Below are positions 53,853 to 62,585 of a DNA stretch of 64,000 bases, one piece after another. Source of the DNA: Maridesulfovibrio salexigens DSM 2638 (lineage in GTDB: Bacteria > Desulfobacterota > Desulfovibrionia > Desulfovibrionales > Desulfovibrionaceae); contig NC_012881.1 in assembly GCF_000023445.1 (NCBI RefSeq), positions 315,501 through 379,500 on the forward strand, written 5' to 3'. Under the pieces are notes generated by a model, which did not search any database, had not been told where the DNA came from, and was given only the letters and a program-made list of their open reading frames with translations. The first letter of the stretch is position 1. Each line of letters begins with the position of its first letter. The position numbers and the translations under genes were made by a program.

Positions 53853-55790
53853 TCAGGAAGAAGGCAGGCGGATGTGAAAACTGGTTCCGGTTCCGACAGT
53901 TGATTCAACTTCGATTGTGCCTTTGTGTCGTTCGATTATCTGATTTGAAATGAAGAGGCCGATTCCAGTTCCGTTGGCCCCTTTGGAAGAGAAGAAAAGG
54001 GAGAACATGTTTTCGCGGGTTTCACGATCCATTCCGGTCCCGTTGTCACTGATTTTGAAATGCACTTCGCTATCGCTTACATAGACGCAGAAAGTAACTG
54101 CATGTTCTGTTTTGCTGCGGTCGTAAAGGCAGGCATCAACGCCGTTTTCCAGAAAATTGATCAGGGCCGGTGCCAGTGCATCGGGGTCGGCATGAAAGAT
54201 CTGGTCAGAATGAGAAAAGTCACGGATCAGCCGGATATCATGTTCAGCTGCTTTGGGCGCTATGGTTTCTGCCAGATAAGCAGCAAAATCACCGAGTTTT
54301 ATGGGGCGGTAATCCAGATCGCGGGTTTTGGCGTAGTAGAGTGTATCAAGGACCATTTTTTTCATGTGTCCAATTCGGTGCTTTACAACCTTCCACCCTT
54401 TGTCGATACGCTCCATATCCTGCTTTTTGAGTCCGGCATCCACGCGGTAGATGCCACCGTCCAATGCTCCCAGAAGTCCCTTTATGCCGTGGGACATAGA
54501 ACCGAGCATCATCCCCATACTGGTGAGCTGGTCCTGTAGATCCCGAACCATGGTGATGTTGGTGGAAACCTCCAGTACATGCTCTACCTCTCCTGCATCG
54601 TTGAAAACCGGAGCCGTCCAGACCAGAATGTTGTATTGCTCTCCATTCTTGGTTGTTACCACGGTTTCGTTCTGGTGAAATCCGCCGTCATCGAAGGTTT
54701 TACGCACTGGACAGTCTTCGCATTCTTCTTCCCGGTTTTTGTAAGCCTGATGGCAGTGGGTGCCGCGGTCAAAACCGAAATCATTTCGGAAGCGTTCATT
54801 TGCTTCCACAATGCGCAGGTCGCGGTCCTGTAGGGTGATGTAGCAGGGAACTTGATTGAAAAGATGTTCGTATTTTTTCTGGGTTTGAACCAGCTCTGTA
54901 CGCAGCCTGTTAACTTCGGATACGTCCATAGCCACTTCAAGAACCAGTGAGATTTTATCCCTGCTGCAAGTGATCGGGGCCGTGTAGACCACTGCCGGAA
55001 TTTCAGAACCGTCTTCAGCGATTAGGGTCGCGTTGCCCCTTCCGCCTGAACGAGTCGCTATGGCCTGATATACCGGACAGCTGCCTTGGCCTGAGAAATC
55101 TTTGTAAATGGATCGGCTTGATTCACCGTTAAGGTTGCCGAAGCGGTTGGTAAACAGCTCGTTGGAAGTAATTATTTTCAGGTCTGAGGAGTGGATGGAG
55201 ATAAAACAGGGCAATTCATTGAACAATCCTTCATCGTTTATATCCCCGGAAATAATCCCCATGGCTGAGGACAGACCTTCAACCACTTGCTGGACTGCTA
55301 CCTTGCGCTCCAGCTCGACCATACGGGCGGATTGTTCTTCCACCATCTGTTCGAGATTTTCAGTGTATTCGCGAACCTGCCTGCGGAGCAGTATTTTTTC
55401 TGTTACCTTATCAAGTGCTATGGACAGGATATCGTCATCTATAGGTTTGGTTATGAAATCTGCGGCATTGAGCTTGAGGCTTTCAATGGCCAGTTGCATA
55501 TCTCCGTGTCCTGATATCATGATGACTTCAATTTCAGGAGCTTCCTTTTTAACCGTGCGTAACAGCTCTATGCCGTCCATGCCGGGCATCTTGATATCTG
55601 TGAGAATTATGTCGGGGGGATTACAGCGAAAAGATTTGCAGGCGGCTTCACCGTTTTCAGCGCTGCGGACCTCGTAGCCGAGATCGGCGAGAAGTATACC
55701 CAGAAGATCCCTGATATCCGGCTCGTCATCAACAAGAAGAATACATAATTGCGAGCGGTTTTGTTCAATACATAGCGGGGCTGCGAGCAT
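53853..55790 (-). CDS. Receiver-PAS-PAS-histidine kinase hybrid
   Basis: A 645-residue soluble signalling protein. The receiver domain (residues 15-130) has phosphoacceptor Asp65 in IILTDIKMPGMDG. A coiled coil and two PAS domains follow; the second holds a cysteine-rich motif, HQAYKNREEECEDCPVRKTF, like that in the heme kinase. The transmitter has SMSHGIKG in the histidine-box position and an ATPase with GANGTGIGLFIS. No membrane segment is present. It lies between the heme kinase and the CheY-like protein on one strand, so a phosphorelay among the three is likely. Confidence 0.87.
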   Translation of the reverse strand: MLAAPLCIEQNRSQLCILLVDDEPDIRDLLGILLADLGYEVRSAENGEAACKSFRCNPPDIILTDIKMPGMDGIELLRTVKKEAPEIEVIMISGHGDMQLAIESLKLNAADFITKPIDDDILSIALDKVTEKILLRRQVREYTENLEQMVEEQSARMVELERKVAVQQVVEGLSSAMGIISGDINDEGLFNELPCFISIHSSDLKIITSNELFTNRFGNLNGESSRSIYKDFSGQGSCPVYQAIATRSGGRGNATLIAEDGSEIPAVVYTAPITCSRDKISLVLEVAMDVSEVNRLRTELVQTQKKYEHLFNQVPCYITLQDRDLRIVEANERFRNDFGFDRGTHCHQAYKNREEECEDCPVRKTFDDGGFHQNETVVTTKNGEQYNILVWTAPVFNDAGEVEHVLEVSTNITMVRDLQDQLTSMGMMLGSMSHGIKGLLGALDGGIYRVDAGLKKQDMERIDKGWKVVKHRIGHMKKMVLDTLYYAKTRDLDYRPIKLGDFAAYLAETIAPKAAEHDIRLIRDFSHSDQIFHADPDALAPALINFLENGVDACLYDRSKTEHAVTFCVYVSDSEVHFKISDNGTGMDRETRENMFSLFFSSKGANGTGIGLFISNQIIERHKGTIEVESTVGTGTSFHIRLPSS

Positions 55791-55884
55791 GGTGTTGCCG
55801 GTGTTTTAATTAGGCGTACGGGTGATAATCACCCGTACGCTTTTCTTTTAATAGCAAGGATGAGAATGCCTTTGGCTTAAGTGT

Positions 55885-56238
55885 TTAGCCAAGGAGTGTC
55901 CGGACCTGTTCCAGAAGCAGGTCGTTGGATACCGGCTTGGTCAGTACGGGAACATCCTTGGTCAAAGACGGAGGACGCGGACCAACCCCGCTGATGACGA
56001 TTACCGGAACATCCTTCAGGGTCGGGTTTCTGCGCAATCCGGCATAGAACAGTGTTCCGCCTTTTTTGGGCATATCCATATCGAGGGTGACCAGGTCCGG
56101 CTTTTCAGCCTTGGCCTTTTCGAGTCCCTCGTGGCCGTTGAAAGCGACGGCGGTTTCGTAGTCATTGTCCTGAAAGAATTCCTCCAGAAAGTCGACCATT
56201 GCCGGGTCGTCGTCAATGATCAGTATTCGTTTGGTCAT
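55885..56238 (-). CDS. CheY-like response regulator
   Basis: A 117-residue single receiver domain. RILIIDDDPAMVDFLEEF holds the acidic pair, VTLDMDMPKKGG the phosphoacceptor Asp, VIVISG the switch threonine/serine position and LTKPVS the lysine. The start at 56238 has a GAGG site; an ATG at 56250 is possible. It probably passes phosphate between the two kinases downstream. Confidence 0.88.
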   Translation of the reverse strand: MTKRILIIDDDPAMVDFLEEFFQDNDYETAVAFNGHEGLEKAKAEKPDLVTLDMDMPKKGGTLFYAGLRRNPTLKDVPVIVISGVGPRPPSLTKDVPVLTKPVSNDLLLEQVRTLLG

Positions 56239-56313
56239 GGTGCACCTCATTTGATAGCTCCGGCTGTTTGGAACCGGGACTACGCCCCATTTTTATCGTC
56301 AGGCCCCGCAGGA

Positions 56314-56378
56314 GCCCATGCCGCTGGGACAGCTCCATGCCCCGGAATCTCTGCCTTGGCAGAAGAAGCGGCATGGGC
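56314..56378 (-). ncRNA. 65-nt branched hairpin upstream of the response regulator
   Basis: GCCCATGCCGCT (56314-56325) pairs perfectly over 12 bases with AGCGGCATGGGC (56367-56378). The 41-nt loop contains a smaller stem CTGCC-TT-GGCAG. It lies 76 bases upstream of the regulator start on the same strand and has no U-run. It may be a leader element or small RNA. Confidence 0.45.
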
Positions 56379-56429
56379 GTCACAGAGTCCTAGCATGAAC
56401 CAGAACGATTAAGGGCTGTATGCAAAACC

Positions 56430-56462
56430 CGGGCGGACGGCATTTTCTGCACTGTCCGCCCG
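56430..56462 (-). terminator. Terminator after the DUF1641 gene
   Basis: CGGGCGGAC (56430-56438) pairs with GTCCGCCCG (56454-56462). On the minus strand GGGTTTTGC follows. It lies just after the DUF1641 stop. Confidence 0.8.
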
Positions 56463-56475
56463 TATGGGTTGTTTT

Positions 56476-57189
56476 TTATTTATTTTTTTCGCTTACTGCT
56501 TCGGCTTTTCTCGCGGCTACTTCGTCCACTTTGGGGACTTCAAGGCCGATGGTGCCGAGAGTTTTGGTCATTTCCAGCATGATGCCCAGTCCACGCTTTG
56601 CGTCCTGAGATGCCATGCCCTTAACCAGTCCTATCGGTCCGGTAGCTTCAACCTTGGTGAGATCCAGTTCGGAGAATGCGTTGGCTGCGCCTTCGATCAT
56701 CATGCGAACCTTGGGATCACCGAGTTTCTCAAGCATACCGATCAGGAATACAAAGGAATCGCCCATGTTGCGGATGTTCTCAACGCCGTATGTTTCAGCG
56801 ACCTTGGCACGAATATCGATCATTGCACGATAGGTCTCAAAAACACCTCTCTGTTCCAGTTCGTCGAGATATTCGATGAGCTGCGGAACGGAAGAGTGCA
56901 TAAGCGGTTCGATGGTTTTCCAGAGGTCAATTGCATCTTCAAGCTTGTCCAGCATGTAGGTCATGTTGTTGATGCTGAGCATTGCTTTTTTTATGAAAGC
57001 AGTAAGGTCCTCCAACTGGAAACCATGCTCAATGCTTCCGAATTCGTTCATCAGGACTTTAAATCCGTCATGCATGATCGGCGTGAGGTCCTGTTTGAGC
57101 TCTTCGGTTGCTCTCGCCCGTTCGGTCAGAAAAGCTATATTTTCTTCCAACCGGTCAAGGCGTTCCAAAATTGCTTCTTCGTTCTTCAT
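56476..57189 (-). CDS. DUF1641-family protein, partner of the SQR-like flavoprotein
   Basis: A 237-residue helical protein of the DUF1641 type. Its C-terminal region (VEATGPIGLVKGMASQDAKR) carries the family's conserved glycine-rich stretch. DUF1641 genes are commonly found next to sulfide:quinone-oxidoreductase-like flavoproteins; this one lies 18 bases after such a gene. It may link the flavoprotein to the membrane or to a partner, but no activity is established. Confidence 0.8.
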   Translation of the reverse strand: MKNEEAILERLDRLEENIAFLTERARATEELKQDLTPIMHDGFKVLMNEFGSIEHGFQLEDLTAFIKKAMLSINNMTYMLDKLEDAIDLWKTIEPLMHSSVPQLIEYLDELEQRGVFETYRAMIDIRAKVAETYGVENIRNMGDSFVFLIGMLEKLGDPKVRMMIEGAANAFSELDLTKVEATGPIGLVKGMASQDAKRGLGIMLEMTKTLGTIGLEVPKVDEVAARKAEAVSEKNK

Positions 57190-57207
57190 AATATTGCCTC
57201 CGCCGGT

Positions 57208-58443
57208 TTATTTGCCTGCCATGTGGCGCATTTTACCTGCCATGAACATCTGAGGTTCAAGCGGCAGCTCGTGTCCCTTGAGCATAAGGTTGAAGTATGC
57301 CCACTTGAACATCATCTTGCCCCAGTAGTTCTGGTGGTTTTCACCAAGCAGAGCGAAGGGTCCGAGACCGGGGAACGGGTATTTACCGGGCAGCGGCTCA
57401 ACATCATAGTTAAAGTCGATGAGGTAAGCTTTTTCGTAACCGGATACGATGAAGCAGGTGGAGTGACCGTCATATTCAGGACGGGGCTCTTCACCGTCGA
57501 TCTCGCGGAGGAGGTTGTCGACAACGATGTCAGCTTCGTAGTGTGCAACGGAACCGGCCTTGGAGGTCGGGCAGTTGGTGGCGTCACCGATGATGTACAT
57601 GTTTTCGAACTGGGTGGACTTCAAGGTGTGCTTGTCGGTGTCCATATAACCCATGGGGTCAGTGATGCCGGAATCAATCAGGCACTGGGCACCGAAGTTC
57701 GGCGGAATAGCTACGAGCAGGTCGTAGGGTACTTCCTCACCCATAACGTCTTCGATCACTTTTTTGCCGACATTGACGTTGTCGATATTGAAGTTGGGGG
57801 TAATTTTAATATTCTTTTCTTCGCAGACCTTATTCAGGATTTCTGCGGCAACAGGCTTGGTGAAAGCACCTGTCAGCGGGGTAACCAGTTCAATTTCGAT
57901 GTTGTCGCGGACACCGTTTACAGTGAAGAACCAGTCAGCGAGGTAAACGAACTCAAGGGGAGCAACGGGGCATTTGATAGGCATTTCTGCGATGTTCAGA
58001 ACAACGCGGCCTTCCTTCATGTACTTCCACTTTTTGAACAGGGCTTCAGCACCGTCAGGGGTGTAGAAGTCATGGATATCACCGCGCCAGTCGTCCATCA
58101 TACCTTCGACTTCGCCGGGTACGATGCGGCAACCGGTGGCAACTACGCACCAATCATATTCATATTTACCGCCGGAGCAGGTAACCACTTTATTTTCAGG
58201 GTCCACGTTTTGAATGGTATCCTGAACAAAGTCGACACCGTGCAGGAAGTCGGCTTTAGGTTTTTCGCAATCGTCAAGTGTATAGATGCCGAAAGGCACG
58301 AACAGCCAACCGGCCTGATAGTGGTGTTTCCAGTCACGGTCGATGACAGAGATCTGCCACTCTTTGGGATCAAGTTTTTCGCGCATCTTGGTCGCAACCA
58401 TGGTCCCACCGGCTCCAGCGCCGAGAATAACCAGTTTTTTCAT
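57208..58443 (-). CDS. FAD-dependent oxidoreductase, sulfide:quinone oxidoreductase-like
   Basis: A 411-residue flavoprotein with VILGAGAGGTMVATKM (FAD-binding GxGxxG), cysteines in VTCSGGKYEYDWCVVATGC and a second nucleotide motif YIIGDATNCPTSKAG. The SQR family oxidises sulfide and passes electrons to quinone; a cysteine in ATNCPTSKAG fits the catalytic thiol of that family, although not all SQR cysteines can be verified by eye. It is co-oriented with DUF1641 and a rhodanese-fused flavoprotein. Confidence 0.82.
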   Translation of the reverse strand: MKKLVILGAGAGGTMVATKMREKLDPKEWQISVIDRDWKHHYQAGWLFVPFGIYTLDDCEKPKADFLHGVDFVQDTIQNVDPENKVVTCSGGKYEYDWCVVATGCRIVPGEVEGMMDDWRGDIHDFYTPDGAEALFKKWKYMKEGRVVLNIAEMPIKCPVAPLEFVYLADWFFTVNGVRDNIEIELVTPLTGAFTKPVAAEILNKVCEEKNIKITPNFNIDNVNVGKKVIEDVMGEEVPYDLLVAIPPNFGAQCLIDSGITDPMGYMDTDKHTLKSTQFENMYIIGDATNCPTSKAGSVAHYEADIVVDNLLREIDGEEPRPEYDGHSTCFIVSGYEKAYLIDFNYDVEPLPGKYPFPGLGPFALLGENHQNYWGKMMFKWAYFNLMLKGHELPLEPQMFMAGKMRHMAGK

Positions 58444-58537
58444 GCTAGTACTCCATTAAAAGGTTGTGTTGATGGTACGTTCTCCAGCTGTACCGGAACT
58501 GCGGTTCAGCTAATTTCCTTAATTTCCGGGATGTTGA

Positions 58538-60160
58538 TTAGATCTCGATCCCGGACTGCCTGACAGCGGCCATACCGCCGTCAACATTGACCACGCTTTT
58601 GAAACCAGCGTGTTTAAGCACCACCTGCGCTTCGTAGGAGCGTGCGCCGGTGTTGCAGATAAGAATGATTTTTTTGTCTTCCGGTATTTCAGCAAGACGA
58701 CGGGCTATCTGGCCCTGAGGGATGTGATTCCAGTGAGTCGGATGCTTTTCCACGAAGGGGCGGGCGTTGCCCAACTCTCTGCAATCGATGAAAAAATGTT
58801 CTCCGCATTCGCGTTCTTTCCAGAGCTCTTTAAACTCGATCGCATCTATGCCTTCGTTGATTCCTTCCAGCATATTGTCCGCGACATTGGCGGCGGTGTT
58901 CAGCACGTCCATTGCTGAGGCAAAGGGCGGGGAGTAAGCGATTTCGAGGTTTGAAATGTCTTCTATTTTCGGCTTTCTGGAGAGTATGGCGGAAACCGCA
59001 CTGATACGGCCGCAAAGTGCCTGCCCGGATTTGGCGAGTCCCTGAATGCCCAGCACGCGGCGGGTCGGTGCATCGAAAACAAGCTCAAGGGTCATCAGTT
59101 CCACTCCGTGCATGAAGTGGGCACGGTCAAACTGGACCACGGTGGCACTCATCGGTGTGAATCCGCACTTCTTGGCCTCATTGAGCGTAAGGCCGGCACC
59201 TGCAACGGTGAATTTGTCCAGAATGATGGAATAAGCCCCGGTCGGTGTGGTGAATTGCCTTGGGTTGCCAATAAGGTTGGCGGCAAGGGTGCATGACTGG
59301 CGCGGTTCACTTGCACGGATTGTGATGCCGGGAATAGGGATGTCACAAAATGGCGAGGTAAATGTTGCGCAACTTCCGCAGGCATAGATATGCGGGTCGC
59401 TGGTGCGCAGCCGTGAATCAACAACAAGCCCTCCGTTCCGGCTCATGGAGAGCCCTGCGGATGAAAATATATGGGTTATAGGCTGGCTCGGTGTTGCATT
59501 TATAATGCGGTCGGCAACAATTTCTTTTTCGGTTGTTCGAATCTTGATGCCGTTTTCACACTGGCTGATGTCAACCAGCTTCTGGTCCTTATGGAGAACA
59601 ATCCCTTTTGTTGTGAGGTGGTGATGCACCATTCCCATAAGATTGTCAGACAGGGGTGCATCATATTCGGAATTGGCCGGGATGATGACTTCTACAGTTC
59701 CGGTCTTGTGGCGCATGAGAGAAGATACGGTCAGGAGCAGACTTGAACCGCCTCCTACTATTACGGTTTTTCCTTCAATTGCACGAAGGCGTTTGGCGTC
59801 ATCAAAGCTGCCGACCCTGACAATTCCTCCAAGGTGGTCTCCGGGAATGTTCAGATCTTCAGGTGCAGACCCTGTGGCAATAATCAATGCGTCATAAGTG
59901 ATTGCGGATTCTGCGCCTGATGCCACATCGCGTGTCAGGACCTGCTTACTGTCTCTATCAACTCCGGAAGCACGTAAATCTTCCGGGAAGGTCATGCCGT
60001 TTTGCAGATATCGCTCAACGGTTCCGCATATGAATTCCGGAAGAGGATTCAGCTCGGGGTAAAGAACAGTCACCTCTGCATCCGGGCACTCTTTCAAATA
60101 GCTTTGGGCTGCATTGAGGGCTGGTTCATCCATTCCAATAACGACTAGACGCTTAGACAT
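58538..60160 (-). CDS. FAD/NAD-dependent oxidoreductase with C-terminal rhodanese domain
   Basis: A 540-residue protein. Residues 1-430 form a CoA-disulfide-reductase-like flavoprotein (LVVIGMDEPALNAAQ, a degenerate FAD motif; DALIIATGSAPEDL; TVIVGGGSSLLLTV; HIYACGSCATF). Residues 440-540 form a rhodanese domain with the catalytic cysteine in ILICNTGARSYEA. This fusion handles persulfide or CoA-bound sulfur. The SQR-like gene lies 94 bases downstream, and a structured leader lies upstream. Confidence 0.88.
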   Translation of the reverse strand: MSKRLVVIGMDEPALNAAQSYLKECPDAEVTVLYPELNPLPEFICGTVERYLQNGMTFPEDLRASGVDRDSKQVLTRDVASGAESAITYDALIIATGSAPEDLNIPGDHLGGIVRVGSFDDAKRLRAIEGKTVIVGGGSSLLLTVSSLMRHKTGTVEVIIPANSEYDAPLSDNLMGMVHHHLTTKGIVLHKDQKLVDISQCENGIKIRTTEKEIVADRIINATPSQPITHIFSSAGLSMSRNGGLVVDSRLRTSDPHIYACGSCATFTSPFCDIPIPGITIRASEPRQSCTLAANLIGNPRQFTTPTGAYSIILDKFTVAGAGLTLNEAKKCGFTPMSATVVQFDRAHFMHGVELMTLELVFDAPTRRVLGIQGLAKSGQALCGRISAVSAILSRKPKIEDISNLEIAYSPPFASAMDVLNTAANVADNMLEGINEGIDAIEFKELWKERECGEHFFIDCRELGNARPFVEKHPTHWNHIPQGQIARRLAEIPEDKKIILICNTGARSYEAQVVLKHAGFKSVVNVDGGMAAVRQSGIEI

Positions 60161-60310
60161 ATTGACTCCTCACAGGTCATATTGGGCTCAGGAAGAAGGG
60201 GATCCTGAAGCTTCGGGGAAAACCGGGATTCGGTCCGGCTAAGACTTCTTGGCGTGGCGCAGATAGATGACGCAGATCCAATTCGGGAAGGTCTGCGGGG
60301 AAATACGACG

Positions 60311-60517
60311 GTTGCGGAGGTTGAGAGGGGATCGCTTCTCATTGCCTCCGCAATGCCGTTATATTTGTCGGTGAATACAGAAGAGACTCTCGGTTTGGTC
60401 GGATTGGAGTCTCTTACAGTTCCGTAGTGCACACGACTATGATCGGGGATAAACAGCGGGTATAAGGCACTGTTTCCCCTTTTAGAGGTGATGTTGGCCG
60501 ACTCGCAAAGGAGTCGG
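60311..60517 (-). promoter_or_regulatory. Structured leader with three perfect hairpins upstream of the flavoprotein-rhodanese gene
   Basis: Three stems, each perfectly paired: TTGCGGAGG/CCTCCGCAA (60312-60320 with 60345-60353, plus inner TGAGA/TCTCA), AAGAGACTC/GAGTCTCTT (60381-60389 with 60407-60415) and CCGACTC/GAGTCGG (60498-60504 with 60511-60517). GACTC and GAGTC recur in the last two, so these could pair alternatively. A spurious open frame overlaps it (60145-60537, minus). Confidence 0.55.
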
Positions 60518-60624
60518 ATGTTGGTGGAGCTGACCATTGGCTACCGCCATTTGTTACTGAGGCAGCACTAGCCTCGTTTTTGGGACCGGATTAGCTTAGT
60601 GTGCTTATCTGGTTTTCTGATTGT

Positions 60625-60746
60625 TTTAATCTAGATTAAATAAGTCTAGAATAGAGTGCTAATTCGATTCGCAGAAGTTAACGCGAATGGATTTTGGTTT
60701 AGCTTTAATTCAGATTGTTTTAATTCGGATTAAATTAATCTGAATT
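60625..60746. promoter_or_regulatory. Candidate Rrf2-type operators
   Basis: A perfect palindrome, TTTAATCTAGATTAAA (60625-60640), and a second 25-bp dyad, AATTC-G/T-GATTAA about a central A (60722-60746). A further half-site, TTTAATTCAGATT, lies at about 60704. The common core is TTAAT(C/T)(C/T)(A/G)GATTAA. They lie between the Rrf2/IscR-like gene and the sulfur-flavoprotein operon. Confidence 0.65.
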
Positions 60747-60942
60747 GGAGAGGTCAGGAATAGTCGATTTTTCTCGCTTGTGTCAAGGAGTTGCGATTAA
60801 AAATAATACAAGTAAAATCAGGTGTTTATGAGAAAGGCGTTAGTTTTGTGATAAAATATTCACAATGTGTGGGTGGAAAATAACGCTAGGGAAAGGTAGT
60901 TTGGGATGGAATCTATTTGGGGTGGCTCCTAAAAAATAGAGC

Positions 60943-61368
60943 CTAATCGTCAAGTGAAAAACTGTCGGGGTTATCCATGAGGTCGGCGATGGAAATGGAA
61001 TCAAGTTCTTCTTCAAGAACTTTGGAGGAACGGACCCAGACCTTGCGGGTTTTGCAGGTTGCGGAGCGGGCGCAGATACTTTCATCTGCAACACAGTCAG
61101 TCAGGTTTATTCCACCTTCCATTATGCGAACGATTTCGCCGATAGAAATGGTTGAGGGGTCCTTATCAAGAATATGTCCGCCGGTTGCGCCGCGTACGGA
61201 TACGATCAACCCAGCCTTTTTAAGCGGGCGCAAAATCTGCTCAATGAATTGGACGGTAATACCGGTGGATTCTGATAGCAGCGTAGTTTTCCGGGGTGTG
61301 TCGGATTGACGCAGGGCAAGGTCTAAAAGGAGTCTGGTTGCGTAACGGGCACGAGCGGAAAGTTTCAT
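60943..61368 (-). CDS. Rrf2/IscR-like transcriptional regulator
   Basis: A 141-residue regulator. The winged helix-turn-helix is MKLSARARYATRLLLDLALR plus GITVQFIEQILRPLKKAGLI, and the wing is SVRGATGGH. Three cysteines are in CVADESICARSATC (residues about 91-104), the place of the 2Fe-2S ligands in IscR and its relatives. Regulation by Fe-S cluster occupancy or redox state is inferred. It is upstream of and parallel to the sulfur-flavoprotein operon, with its predicted operators in between. Confidence 0.87.
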   Translation of the reverse strand: MKLSARARYATRLLLDLALRQSDTPRKTTLLSESTGITVQFIEQILRPLKKAGLIVSVRGATGGHILDKDPSTISIGEIVRIMEGGINLTDCVADESICARSATCKTRKVWVRSSKVLEEELDSISIADLMDNPDSFSLDD

Positions 61369-61614
61369 AATCCTCAGCGGGTTGGATATTATTTAAAGTC
61401 ATCTTAAGGTCGTCATTGCGACTTTTTACCTTAGACGTTTTCTAGTTGAATAAAGAAATGTCGTCAAGGTGATGACCTTCAATGAAGTGCTGGCTCTCTT
61501 AATCATGTCCGCGTGCTGCCAGCAAAAACGGGTGCATCAAGCTCACATATTCAGCCTGTTTCAATGCCGTGAAAATGAACTGCGAATGCTCGGCATCGAG
61601 CGTAATGTAAAGCT
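61369..61614. other. Intergenic region upstream of the Rrf2-like gene
   Basis: No gene is seen. The stretch probably holds the Rrf2-like gene promoter. AAGTC at about 61397 and GACTTTTT near 61420 could form a loose terminator for the tonB side on the plus-strand reading, but pairing is weak. Confidence 0.35.
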
Positions 61615-62142
61615 CTACATATTGCGTTGATATTTAACGGTAATGCGTATGTTAAAGGACTGCCCACGGAGTATGCCGGGTCTTTTGACTACCCCGCTTG
61701 CTGCGGCAACGGCTCTGCCGGCGGCTGTGTCCAGAAGGGGATTACCTGAGGAACGAATCAGCCTGATGTCGGTAAAGGAGTCGTCTTTGCGGATGTGAAA
61801 GGAATATTGAACATTGCCGATAAGCCCGGAAAGGTCCCCATTGCCCGGAAGAAATTTACGTTGTTCCACTGCTTCACGGACCTTCACCAGATAACATTTT
61901 CTGGCCAGACGTTCTAATTTTCTAGCCTGCTCTTCGGCCTGTTTTTCATTACTGCTGTCCGCAACTTGTTGTCCGAGCGCAGTTTTGTCGGCTGATCGGA
62001 TAGGGGGAACATCGAAATTTACAGGTATTGCGATCTGAGTGTCGCCCGCTTCCGGCTCGGAAATCCATTCAAAATTTACCAGCCAGAGATGAACGATGAT
62101 AGAGACTGCAATGCAGGAACATGTAAGCTGCTGTGAAGTCAT
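61615..62142 (-). CDS. tonB: TonB-family energy transducer
   Basis: A 175-residue protein: one N-terminal helix (SCIAVSIIVHLWLV), a periplasmic linker, and a C-terminal TonB domain (FHIRKDDSFTDIRLIRSSGN, then LLDTAAGRAVAAASG). It passes proton-motive energy from ExbB-ExbD to an outer-membrane receptor. Its ATGA overlaps the exbD stop by four bases. Confidence 0.88.
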   Translation of the reverse strand: MTSQQLTCSCIAVSIIVHLWLVNFEWISEPEAGDTQIAIPVNFDVPPIRSADKTALGQQVADSSNEKQAEEQARKLERLARKCYLVKVREAVEQRKFLPGNGDLSGLIGNVQYSFHIRKDDSFTDIRLIRSSGNPLLDTAAGRAVAAASGVVKRPGILRGQSFNIRITVKYQRNM

Positions 62143-62573
62143 CTGGACTTCCTGCCGCTGTCTTCCTTTTTGTTCGCTGTGACGATTACCAGATTGCTGA
62201 ATCCTTCGCTTCGAACAATGTCGACAATACGGATAAAGTTTTCCACCCGAGCCTGCGGAACGGATTTGAGCAGGATGTTTTCGGGCTGCATGGCAGATGG
62301 TTTTCGTGCCACAGTGCGTAATTCATGAGCCAGTTCATGAAGAGTGACCGGCTGCATATTGCAGAGGATTCTCCCATTTTCTTTGAGTTCGATTTCCAAT
62401 GATTTCCCGGAAACAGGTTTTGCTGTTTCAGCCGGGGGCAGGTCCATGTTCATGCCTTTGGCGGTATAAACAGTTGAGACCACGAAGAAGATCAAGAGGA
62501 TAAAAACAACATCCAGCAGGGGAGTCAGGTCCGGACTGGCCGGTTTGAGGGTGGATTTGGTGAAAGAGATCAT
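62139..62573 (-). CDS. exbD: Biopolymer transport protein ExbD/TolR
   Basis: A 144-residue protein with one membrane helix containing the conserved aspartate (PDLTPLLDVVFILLIFFVV) and a periplasmic domain. It forms the ion channel with ExbB and energises TonB, encoded directly after it. Confidence 0.93.
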   Translation of the reverse strand: MISFTKSTLKPASPDLTPLLDVVFILLIFFVVSTVYTAKGMNMDLPPAETAKPVSGKSLEIELKENGRILCNMQPVTLHELAHELRTVARKPSAMQPENILLKSVPQARVENFIRIVDIVRSEGFSNLVIVTANKKEDSGRKSR

Positions 62574-62585
62574 GGCAGCAATGCT

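Noticed and set aside
56464-58563. 699-codon open frame on the plus strand opposite DUF1641 and the SQR-like gene
   Set aside because: Shadow of two well-supported genes on the other strand; no ribosome site or family.
60145-60537. 130-codon minus-strand frame upstream of the flavoprotein-rhodanese gene
   Set aside because: Lies over the three perfect hairpins and overlaps the gene start; composition is not protein-like.
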